Made by a program: the position numbers and the translations under genes
DNA from: an uncultured Bacteroidales bacterium
GTDB taxonomy: Bacteria > Bacteroidota > Bacteroidia > Bacteroidales > Paludibacteraceae
Assembly: GCA_900319035.1 (NCBI GenBank)
Contig: ONMU01000005.1
Coordinates: 62,001 to 126,000 of the forward strand
Reading direction: 5' to 3'
Length of the DNA: 64,000 nucleotides
Notes under the pieces: model-generated
Database searches by the model: none
What the model was told of the DNA's origin: nothing
Seen by the model: the letters and a program-made list of their open reading frames with translations, nothing else
Shown: piece by piece, positions 56,757 to 64,000 of the stretch
Layout of the letters: each line of letters starts with the position of its first letter
How positions within the stretch are numbered: the first letter of the stretch is position 1

Positions 56757-58553
56757 ATGGAATCATTTGTATTGTGGGGATTTAGTGGTAACGCTTGGAT
56801 CACGATCATCACGGTTTTCACGATGTTTACCGTGCTGTTGTTTACCAAGCTGCGCTCGGATTTAGTTTTCTTAGGCGGCATAGCTGTCCTGTTTCTGACC
56901 GGAGTGCTGAATGCCAAAGAGGCGTTCTCCGGTTTCAGCAGCACGTCGGTTGTTGTGATCGGAGTGCTGTTTGTTGTGGTAGCGGGTCTGACCCATACCG
57001 GTGTGCTGCAATGGGTAGTGCACAATCTGTTGGGGCAGCCGAAGTCGTACAAAGGTGCGGTGTTGAGGCTGATGTTACCGGTAGCGGCTCTCAGTTCGTT
57101 TCTGAGCAACACGACCGTGGTGGCGCTTTTTGTGAACATCGTTAAGATGTGGTCCAAGAAATTAGGTATCTCGCCTTCCAAACTGCTTATTCCGCTGAGT
57201 TACGCTTCGGGTATGGGAGGTGTCTGTACGCTGATCGGTACGCCGCCTAACCTAATCATCTCGGGGCTTTATGCAGACCGTACAGGCACGGCGATGAATG
57301 TCTTGGCAACCACTTTGCCCGGTCTCTTCTGTCTGGGCGTCGGGGTGATGAGTATCATCGTACTGCGCCGTCTGCTGCCTAACCGTGAGACACCGGAAGA
57401 TGTGTTTGAAGAGACGTCGGAGTATACGGTAGAGCTGATTGTGCCCTCTGCAAACCCCAATATCGGAAAAGGGGTTGCTGAATTGGGACTGAAAGATATT
57501 CATGGCGGTTCGCTCGTGGAGCTGGTTCGTGCGAATGAGGTGCTGTCACCGGTTGCCGATGACGAACTGCTCCAAGAAGGTGACCGCTTGGTCTTCGCCG
57601 GACAGATTGATGATATCTTCTATCTCAAAGGTAACCTCGGTTTTAAGACCGCCGACCAAGCGCTGTTTACGATAAATCAGCAGGATAGTGACCGGCAGTT
57701 ACGAACCGCTTATGTGGTTTTGAATAGCGATCTGATTCATAAACGGATCTGCGAAACGACCTTTGAGAAAGATAATAACCTGACCGTCGTTGCGGTGGCT
57801 CGTTATGGTAAACGTCTTAAGACTTCGCCGCGGGAAGTGAAACTACATGCCGGTGATTCCCTGCTTTTGGAGTGCTCGCCGAAACTGGACATCAACACGG
57901 AGAGCCTGAAATCGCAGCTCTATTTCTACGACTCAGAGCAGGTACCGAACATCGGTCCGCAGACCCTTGTCTCCTCGGCGATTATGATAGCTATGGTGGT
58001 GCTCTCGTCGCTTAATATCCTGCCGCTGTTGAACTGCGCTTTCCTTGCTGCATTCGCGATGCTGATCTTCCGCTGCTGTACGCCGGAACAGGCGATGAAA
58101 TCAATCAACTGGGAAATACTGATGGTCTTTGCCGGTTCGGTAGTCTTGGGTGTTGCGATCGAAAAAACAGGTATCGCAGAATGGTTAGCGTACCGTACGC
58201 TCGATGTATGTGGCACGAATCCGATTGTCGTGATGACGGCTATCTGTTTTATCGCTACTTTCATCACCGAGTTCATCTCCAACACCGCTGCCGGAGCTAT
58301 GTTCTTCCCGATCATGTATGAGGCAGCGAACCATTTGGGCTACGAACCCTATCCGTTCCTGATCGCCCTGATGATCAGCGTCAGCAGCAGTTTCGCTACG
58401 CCGATCGGTTCACCAACCCATATGTTGGTCTATGCGCCGGGAGGGTACCGGTTCAGCGATTTCTTGCGGATCGGTCTGCTGATGAATATCATCATCCTTG
58501 CCGCAAACATCCTGATTGTGAATCTTCTTTATCCGTTAACACCAATTCACTAA
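56757..58553 (+). CDS. SLC13/DASS-like ion transporter with two RCK_C domains
   Basis: 598 residues. Two blocks of membrane helices flank two TrkA-C (RCK_C) domains at about residues 225-400 (GGSLVELVRANEVLSPVADDEL and DNNLTVVAVARYGKRL). Family motifs: FLSNTTVVALFVNIV and IGTPPNLIISGLY, and the mirrored EFISNTAAGAMFFPI and PIGSPTHMLVYAPGGY. It carries sulfate, dicarboxylate or another anion with Na+; the substrate is unknown. Seven nt before the CPA2 gene. Confidence 0.92.
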   Translation: MESFVLWGFSGNAWITIITVFTMFTVLLFTKLRSDLVFLGGIAVLFLTGVLNAKEAFSGFSSTSVVVIGVLFVVVAGLTHTGVLQWVVHNLLGQPKSYKGAVLRLMLPVAALSSFLSNTTVVALFVNIVKMWSKKLGISPSKLLIPLSYASGMGGVCTLIGTPPNLIISGLYADRTGTAMNVLATTLPGLFCLGVGVMSIIVLRRLLPNRETPEDVFEETSEYTVELIVPSANPNIGKGVAELGLKDIHGGSLVELVRANEVLSPVADDELLQEGDRLVFAGQIDDIFYLKGNLGFKTADQALFTINQQDSDRQLRTAYVVLNSDLIHKRICETTFEKDNNLTVVAVARYGKRLKTSPREVKLHAGDSLLLECSPKLDINTESLKSQLYFYDSEQVPNIGPQTLVSSAIMIAMVVLSSLNILPLLNCAFLAAFAMLIFRCCTPEQAMKSINWEILMVFAGSVVLGVAIEKTGIAEWLAYRTLDVCGTNPIVVMTAICFIATFITEFISNTAAGAMFFPIMYEAANHLGYEPYPFLIALMISVSSSFATPIGSPTHMLVYAPGGYRFSDFLRIGLLMNIIILAANILIVNLLYPLTPIH

Positions 58554-58559
58554 ATAGTT

Positions 58560-59918
58560 ATGGTACACGATTTGTACATTTTAATGATCACGGCAGGCAT
58601 AGTGAGTCTGCTCTTTAAGCTGCTAAAGCAGCCGGTTGTATTGGGCTACATCGTAGCCGGAGTGTTGGTAGGACCGAACTTATTCGGAGAGAACCTTGTT
58701 AGTCACGAGAACGTGGAAGCGTGGGGTAACATCGGTGTGCTCTTCGTGCTCTTCTGTATCGGTCTGGAGTTCCGTCTCAAGAACCTGTTCTCGAGCGGTA
58801 AAGTGGCTGCCGTGGGTGCTGTCACCATCATCGGAGGTATGTTGCTCTTGGGCTACGGTGTGGGACGATTCTCGCTGTTGGACAACATGAACTCGCTCTT
58901 CTTGGCAGCGATGCTCTGTATGTCCAGTACGACCATCGTCATGAAAGCGATTGACGAGGCAGGTCTGAGCAAAGCGCGCTTCGTCAAAGGTGCCACCAGT
59001 ATCCTGATCATCGAGGATATAGTTGCGGTAGTGCTGTTGGTGCTGCTCTCCAGTATTGCGGTCAAGAACAGTTTCGAGGGAGCCGAGTTGCTCAACAAAG
59101 TGGGTGTCCTGGTCATCACCTTGGCGGTTTGGTTCGTAGTGGGTATTCTGATCATCCCGACCTTGCTTCGCAAAGTGCGTAATTACCTCAACGACGAGAC
59201 GCTGATCATCTTGGCGTTGGGTCTCTGCTTAGGTATGGTACTGACGGCTGAGGAAGCAGGTTTCAGTAGCGCACTCGGTGCTTTCGTAATGGGTATGGTA
59301 TTAGCCGAGACCTTGGAGGCGCACCGTATTGAGAAACTCATGGCACCGCTCAAGAACGTCTTCGCTGCTATCTTCTTCGTTTCCGTGGGTATGATGATCA
59401 ACCCCTCGTCGCTGGTTACCTATTGGGATTCGATCCTCTTTGTTTCCCTCGTCATCATCGTGGGTATGATCGTCTTCGGAACCCTCGGATGCTGGTGGGG
59501 TGGTGAGACGATGAAAGATGCGATGTCCACCGGTTTCTCGTTCGTGCAGATCGGTGAGTTCTCGTTCATCATCGCCGGACTCGGTAGCAATCTGGGCGTC
59601 ACAGACCCTGTTATCTATCCGATCATCGTAGCAGCCAGTGTGCTGACGACCTTCCTTACCCCGTATATCATGAAGGCTACGATACCGTGCTATGATTTCT
59701 TCTACAAACATGCGTCTGATAAACTGCGTGCTAAGATCGACCAGCGTGAGAAAGATGTGGAAGCAGCTGAGAAAGCCGCTGCTTTGGCTACCGAGGAGCA
59801 AGGACCCTCTACCGCTGATAAGGTGCGTCATGCGGTTCGCAAGACCTATATTACCAAACACGTCGTGGATCTGTTTATCCGGAACATGACCGAAAATGAT
59901 CAAAAACATGAAGACTAA
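58560..59918 (+). CDS. Monovalent cation:proton antiporter, CPA2 (KefB-like)
   Basis: 452 residues with about 12 membrane helices (YILMITAGIVSLLFKLLKQPVVLGYIVAG, GVLFVLFCIGLEFRLKNL, IEDIVAVVLLVLLSS with the Asp-Asp-like core, LGAFVMGMVLAETLE). CPA2 members exchange K+ or Na+ for H+. It lacks the C-terminal RCK domain of full KefB, ending in a charged cytoplasmic tail. Confidence 0.92.
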   Translation: MVHDLYILMITAGIVSLLFKLLKQPVVLGYIVAGVLVGPNLFGENLVSHENVEAWGNIGVLFVLFCIGLEFRLKNLFSSGKVAAVGAVTIIGGMLLLGYGVGRFSLLDNMNSLFLAAMLCMSSTTIVMKAIDEAGLSKARFVKGATSILIIEDIVAVVLLVLLSSIAVKNSFEGAELLNKVGVLVITLAVWFVVGILIIPTLLRKVRNYLNDETLIILALGLCLGMVLTAEEAGFSSALGAFVMGMVLAETLEAHRIEKLMAPLKNVFAAIFFVSVGMMINPSSLVTYWDSILFVSLVIIVGMIVFGTLGCWWGGETMKDAMSTGFSFVQIGEFSFIIAGLGSNLGVTDPVIYPIIVAASVLTTFLTPYIMKATIPCYDFFYKHASDKLRAKIDQREKDVEAAEKAAALATEEQGPSTADKVRHAVRKTYITKHVVDLFIRNMTENDQKHED

Positions 59919-60735
59919 ACTTTGCCTTCTCGCCCTTTTCGTCCTTTCGCCTTTCGCTATGATGGTGGCGCAAGAGGATCATATAGTGGACGGAATGACA
60001 TCGGTGGCTTCCATAGCCGGTGAAACGAAGACCGTTGGGGACAGCGTCAAAGCCGCTGCCCCTGAAGCGGTTATTCCGATGTGGAAACAGAAACTCTACT
60101 ACGGCTATAATTTCGACATCTATTTCCATCACGACTCCCGTTCGGACCGCAAGGAGAACGGATGGTCTATCGCCTTGAGTCCCGAGGTGGGCTGGAAACT
60201 GACCGAACGCATCCATCTGGGTCTGCGTCTGTCGGGTTCGTATGCCAATTCGGTCACTACGTACGACATGAATTTCATTGACACCACGTACTCAACCGAC
60301 CTGCGTGTGCACCAAGGCGCATTCGAGATAGCACCTTATATGCGCTACCGGATGAAGACCATGTTCGATGGTAAGGTGGGTATATGGCTTGAGGCACGTG
60401 TGTTCACCGGTATGGAGTTCCCGCGTGTGACCGACGGAATCATTAACGGAACCGATTATGACGGCTTGAAACATAGTATCAACTATGGTTTTCAGATCTC
60501 TCCGGTGGTCACTTATAAGTTCAATAAAAAGAGTACTTTTCAGATATTCTTCTCTATCCTCAGCCTTGGGTATAGCGGTATGACGTACTGCTACAGAGAC
60601 CCGCTGACCGGAGAGCGATACAAGGAACATACACACGATGTGATCATCTTCTCGGGCAAACTGCGTAACATGCTTGCGAACCAGTTTACCCCGGGTCTGT
60701 ACGGATTGCGTTTCGGTGTTCAGAAAAGTTTTTAA
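59896..60735 (+). CDS. Outer-membrane beta-barrel protein, unknown
   Basis: 279 residues with a signal peptide (MKTKLCLLALFVLSPFAMMVAQ), the ATG four codons later being equally possible. Alternating amphipathic strands (LYYGYNFDIYFHHDSRSD, HLGLRLSGSYANS, YMRYRMKTMFDGKVGIWLEARVF) and a final GLRFGVQKSF with C-terminal Phe indicate a small beta-barrel. It overlaps the antiporter by 23 nt. Confidence 0.78.
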   Translation: MIKNMKTKLCLLALFVLSPFAMMVAQEDHIVDGMTSVASIAGETKTVGDSVKAAAPEAVIPMWKQKLYYGYNFDIYFHHDSRSDRKENGWSIALSPEVGWKLTERIHLGLRLSGSYANSVTTYDMNFIDTTYSTDLRVHQGAFEIAPYMRYRMKTMFDGKVGIWLEARVFTGMEFPRVTDGIINGTDYDGLKHSINYGFQISPVVTYKFNKKSTFQIFFSILSLGYSGMTYCYRDPLTGERYKEHTHDVIIFSGKLRNMLANQFTPGLYGLRFGVQKSF

Positions 60736-60743
60736 GACCATCA

Positions 60744-63700
60744 TTGAAAGGGGCTAAGCTGTTTTGGAAAGTGCCGCTCGTCCTGACCGGAGTGGTCATA
60801 GGAGTGGTCTTACTGCTACTGATTGCGGTAGTAAGCGTGCTCTATGTGCCTTCCTTGCGCCGAGTAGCGATTGAGAAAGGTGTCGTGGTAGCGGCTGAGA
60901 AGACGGGCATGGATATCGATCTGGACAGCCTCTATCTCTCGCCTTTTCATCATTCGCCCATGGTGCTCTACCGAGCGTGGAAAGGGCAAGGCGACCTGCC
61001 TTTAGAGGTACGTATAGACAGCCTTTTTGTCGGTCATCGGGGGCAAGACACCTTGGTGTACGTACGACATCTGCGGCTCAAAGCTACCGTGCATACCCTT
61101 TCCTCTGCCCCTCATCAGCCCAAGGATCTCCTCTCTCTTCCGATCGAAGTGGAACATCTTCTTTTGGATAAGACCACTTTTCACTCCGGTCCGTTGATAG
61201 CGACCGTGGGTGTGGACGTGGTGCTGAGGCTGTTGGAGACCTCCAGCCCTGCGTTGAGTATCGCCGAAGGACGGTATCCCTTGCACGGTCTGCGTATATA
61301 CGACACCTTCGTGGGCATTGACCTGCGTCCCTCTCCTAAACCCGCTAAACCGAAAACAGGAAAGAAGAACCCCCTGCGTTTGGCGTTCGATGTGCCGGAC
61401 GGCGATCTGAGGAATATTCATTTCCTCCTCACCCCCTTGGGACTCGATATCCGGACGCGTACCTTGCAACCCGATGTGCTTGTGGATGTCGGCGGCAACA
61501 CGTACGATGCGCATCGCTTAGAGGTCGGCGGGTATCAGATGTCTATCGGTAAGTTCTACCTGCCCTTGGACACCGTTCACGGCGATGCCTGTGTAGCGCT
61601 CGACAAGCATCTGATTACCAGTAATGGGCTACATGCCCGTTCGGATGAGATAGGCGCGCAGATAGATCTGACCACTGCGGCGATGAACTTGGAAGAGATG
61701 CGTGTGGACGTGGACGGAGATGCGCAGTACAAAGGCAGCAAGGCGCAGCTGAGGGGCTATTATGACATCAACGACGAAGCCTATGACGTACATGCAGAGG
61801 TCGAACGTGTCGATCTCACTGCGCTGATGCGTGACAGTACATATGTACTGATAGCCGGTGAACTGAACGCGAAAGGTCAGGGTATCAATCCTCGTTCGCG
61901 GGCGATGCGGAGCAAGGTGCAGCTCCATCTGACCGATGCCTGCTACGGTACGATCGATGCTTCGGGCTTGTCCATCAATGCCGAGTTGGCTCAGAGCACG
62001 GTGGACGGCGACATCCATCTGCCTATTCAACTGAAAGATGCACACGACCGGCAGCTCGTCTCGGCGCAAACGGATCACACGCTTCGGGTGTCGGATTTCA
62101 TGACGCCTTCGCGTATGTGCGTCAACTATCGTTCGCATATGCGTGACGTACAGGCGCGCGTTGGAAACGAAGATCTCCATGCTCAACAGCTGGATATCCA
62201 TTTTACAACCGACTCCTCCACCTCTTTGAACCTTGCTACGGAGAACCTAAAGGCGGATCTGACAACCCCGATGCATGTGTTGCAGTTCGTACAAGGGCTA
62301 TCTCCGCTCTTACAGGCAGTCAAAGACTCCGCTCGCATCCACGCCATCACCTCGCTGCGTGATCTGACGCAGTTGGATTCCCTGCGGCGGTTGATACCTG
62401 CCCTGAACGGACGCATCGATCTCTCGCACGGCAGCCCCGTGCAACCCTTCATTGACCGGACGGGATTAGACATCCGTCAGGTCGGTCTGGAATTGGCGTC
62501 CGACAGCCTGCAAACGGCGATGAACTTAGACCTCTCTATCCCTCAGATTGAACATCCCGAAGACAGTACAGCGCTTCGGCTTCCTGCTGCTAACGCTGCA
62601 CTGAAGATCGGCATGACAGAGGGCAACACCGCTGCTTCCCTCACCGCCAACAGCCAGCTGACCGATGGAGCGATGTCGCTGCGCGGACTGCAAACCGATG
62701 CTGATCTGTGGTTCGACGTGCAGCGGAATGAGAACCGCCTGAACGGTGTTGGATGTCTCACTCTGGATAACTTATCCTATGACTCCATCGAATTAGGTAG
62801 CCGGTCTGTGGACTTGACTCTCTCGCCCTCGGCACTCTATCCCAATGCCCTCAGAGCAGAGGTGCGTCCGGATGATATACCGATGGAGATCGTCAACGGC
62901 ATTCTCAAAATGGCGGATCTGAACCTCAGCGGTGCCCTCGGTGCGCAGGCTTCGATAGATGGTCTGCCCAAACGCTTCGATCTCTCTGCCGAGGTGCTGC
63001 CCAAGAGCGTGTCGGCATTGTACCGTCCTTATGACGTGCGGCTCAGTCTGGGCGAGACACCCGTGGTGATGCAGCATAACAAGATCGATTTCAACGGCCT
63101 GCCTGTCTATGCGGTCGATAGTACCTATCTGGCGTTGACGGGCGGTTTGGATATGAATAACATGCGTCTGGATGTCAACTTGGCTGCGGATAGCTTGGTG
63201 CCGGTTAAACTGGAGAAAGGCGGTCCGATACCGGTCTATGGAGGTCTGGCAACGGACATCCGAGGTTCCGTCACAGGTCCTTTGGACAGCATCTTGGCGG
63301 ATGTGGATATCACGATTCTGCCCTGCACGGACATCACTTATCCGATAGACAAGAAGAACTTAGCGCAAGTCAAACCGCACGGAACCGTCAATGTGCGTTA
63401 CGGCACAGCAGAAGGCGGACTCAGTCTGGGCGGAGAGGTGCGTGTGGACGATGGATTCATCCGGTATTCGCCCAAAGCGTACCCGATCATGCCGTTCCAT
63501 GTGGATTCCGGCAGTCATGTGGCGTTCAATGGTCCTGTGGGGCAAACCCTATTGGATATCTCGGCTTCGCAGAAAGTGAAAGCCGATGTGGAGTCCGAAG
63601 GAGAAGAGACCCGCCGTGTGGATTTCACCACCGGTGTGCGCGTGAACGGAATAGTGGACTCCATCGGACTGCATTCGATAGACTTCTTCCTCGAGGCTCC

Positions 63701-64000
63701 CAATGACGAGACGGTCACACGTGAGTTGGCTTCCGTGGACGAAGAGACCCGTGAAGGCTTAGCGGCTACCTTGCTCGCTACCGGTATGTATGTGGGTGAG
63801 AGTAACGTGGCTGCTCAACGAGGTGGCTATGCGCTCTCTTCTATCGTCAGCAGTCGTCTCAATGCGGCGATGTCGAATTCAAAAATGGGTAAAGTCGTGG
63901 ACATCGACCTCAGTAGTGCGCAGACCGAACACGCAGGAGGTAAGACCAATGACCTGAATATAGCCATCAGCAAATCGTTCTTCAAAGACCGGCTACGCAT
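60744..64000 (+). CDS. TamB-like translocation and assembly module protein (3' partial)
   Basis: An uninterrupted frame runs from 60744 to the right edge (about 1,085 codons), beginning TTG AAA GGG GCT AAG; no ATG is better placed, and no stop is reached. The N-terminal helix (VPLVLTGVVIGVVLLLLIAV) is followed by VLYVPSLRRVAIEKGVVVAAEKTGMDIDLDSL, the standard TamB/AsmA opening, then long runs of beta strands as in the DUF490 hydrophobic groove. Near the edge, AAMSNSKMGKVVDIDLSSAQTEH and AISKSFFKDRLRI match the TamB C-terminal domain. It bridges inner and outer membrane and helps phospholipid or barrel-protein delivery. Start uncertain. Confidence 0.88.
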   Translation, partial: MKGAKLFWKVPLVLTGVVIGVVLLLLIAVVSVLYVPSLRRVAIEKGVVVAAEKTGMDIDLDSLYLSPFHHSPMVLYRAWKGQGDLPLEVRIDSLFVGHRGQDTLVYVRHLRLKATVHTLSSAPHQPKDLLSLPIEVEHLLLDKTTFHSGPLIATVGVDVVLRLLETSSPALSIAEGRYPLHGLRIYDTFVGIDLRPSPKPAKPKTGKKNPLRLAFDVPDGDLRNIHFLLTPLGLDIRTRTLQPDVLVDVGGNTYDAHRLEVGGYQMSIGKFYLPLDTVHGDACVALDKHLITSNGLHARSDEIGAQIDLTTAAMNLEEMRVDVDGDAQYKGSKAQLRGYYDINDEAYDVHAEVERVDLTALMRDSTYVLIAGELNAKGQGINPRSRAMRSKVQLHLTDACYGTIDASGLSINAELAQSTVDGDIHLPIQLKDAHDRQLVSAQTDHTLRVSDFMTPSRMCVNYRSHMRDVQARVGNEDLHAQQLDIHFTTDSSTSLNLATENLKADLTTPMHVLQFVQGLSPLLQAVKDSARIHAITSLRDLTQLDSLRRLIPALNGRIDLSHGSPVQPFIDRTGLDIRQVGLELASDSLQTAMNLDLSIPQIEHPEDSTALRLPAANAALKIGMTEGNTAASLTANSQLTDGAMSLRGLQTDADLWFDVQRNENRLNGVGCLTLDNLSYDSIELGSRSVDLTLSPSALYPNALRAEVRPDDIPMEIVNGILKMADLNLSGALGAQASIDGLPKRFDLSAEVLPKSVSALYRPYDVRLSLGETPVVMQHNKIDFNGLPVYAVDSTYLALTGGLDMNNMRLDVNLAADSLVPVKLEKGGPIPVYGGLATDIRGSVTGPLDSILADVDITILPCTDITYPIDKKNLAQVKPHGTVNVRYGTAEGGLSLGGEVRVDDGFIRYSPKAYPIMPFHVDSGSHVAFNGPVGQTLLDISASQKVKADVESEGEETRRVDFTTGVRVNGIVDSIGLHSIDFFLEAPNDETVTRELASVDEETREGLAATLLATGMYVGESNVAAQRGGYALSSIVSSRLNAAMSNSKMGKVVDIDLSSAQTEHAGGKTNDLNIAISKSFFKDRLR

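Noticed and set aside
61002..63718. Several short frames on both strands in the last 3 kb
   Set aside because: All lie within the uninterrupted TamB-like frame that extends off the window.

Overview
The window comes from a Bacteroidales chromosome of roughly 50% GC, probably a gut or rumen plant-fibre degrader. The grounds are: ten promoters of the Bacteroidetes type (TAnnTTTG near -7, TTG near -33, always 18 nt apart here); Bacteroidetes-specific gene pairs (MurF-Alr fusion, DUF4292/TPR/EnvC cluster, pdxJ-exbB-exbD-tonB, DUF3078, TamB); type IX-like C-terminal sorting tails; and pectin genes (GH28, CE8, DUF4861). The family-level assignment is uncertain. I see no rRNA, tRNA, CRISPR array, prophage or insertion sequence.

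Layout. 1-4.9 kb: the 3' part of a giant Ig-like surface protein, then a tiny 43-codon gene with its own promoter and terminator. 4.97-20.6 kb: a long minus-strand run (DUF4861, polygalacturonase, TruA, two flippases, two FKBP isomerases, riboflavin synthase, RsmI, a coiled-coil protein, POT transporter, IlvE, WbqC-like, signal peptidase I, DapB). 20.8-22.4 kb: a secreted protein, a large imperfect hairpin and a MntA/HepT toxin-antitoxin pair. 22.5-31.7 kb: minus-strand run (pectinesterase, a split U32 peptidase, TrmH, short RimM, lipoproteins, EnvC, DUF4292, TPR, Dut, lipid kinase). 32.3-36.8 kb: secA and a DUF3078 barrel. 36.8-40.3 kb: HD protein, Fmt, Lgt, NadK on minus, divergent from pdxJ-exbB-exbD-tonB and a DJ-1 protein (40.4-43.7 kb). 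43.7-52.4 kb: CoaE, MBOAT acyltransferase, SGNH esterase, TrkH, TrkA, Dxs on minus. 52.4-53.9 kb: a 700-bp regulatory region and an orphan gene with a structured leader. 54-64 kb on plus: a shrunken MurF-Alr, an ABC ATPase, two ion transporters, an outer-membrane barrel, and a TamB-like protein that runs off the right edge.

The outstanding feature is a genome-wide texture of short tandem words of about 7-14 bp, here called families: a (CAAATCTCAAAT), b (GAACTCTGAATT), c (CTCAACTCTAAA), d (TAATTTTTAATT/TCAATTTTCAAT/TAATTCGTAATT), e (TGTACATTGTAC/GGACAAAGCAC), f (TTCATTATTAAT), g (GATTACGTGATT), h (TTTAACGATTTAAC, including small hairpins), i (GACGATTTGACG/CGTCAATC), j (GACCGCTTCGCTGAAAG), k (TGTCCATTGTCC), l (GATTTGAAGATT), m (TCATTTACCATT), n (CTTTCACCTTTC), o (TTCCTATTCCACG). 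They fill most gene junctions, overlap start and stop codons, and are also inserted in frame inside core enzymes (SecA, Dxs, LepB, CoaE, Fmt, MurF-Alr, TrmH, MBOAT and others). A separate GC-rich palindromic element encodes a P-x-x-S-L-K-G peptide inside three genes, twice in one of them.

Functionally the region is mostly housekeeping: envelope building (SecA, LepB, Lgt, EnvC, MurF-Alr, TamB, flippases, MBOAT/SGNH), cofactor synthesis (RibE, PdxJ, NadK, CoaE, Dxs), RNA modification (TruA, RsmI, TrmH, RimM), ion homeostasis (TrkAH, SLC13-RCK, CPA2) and pectin use.
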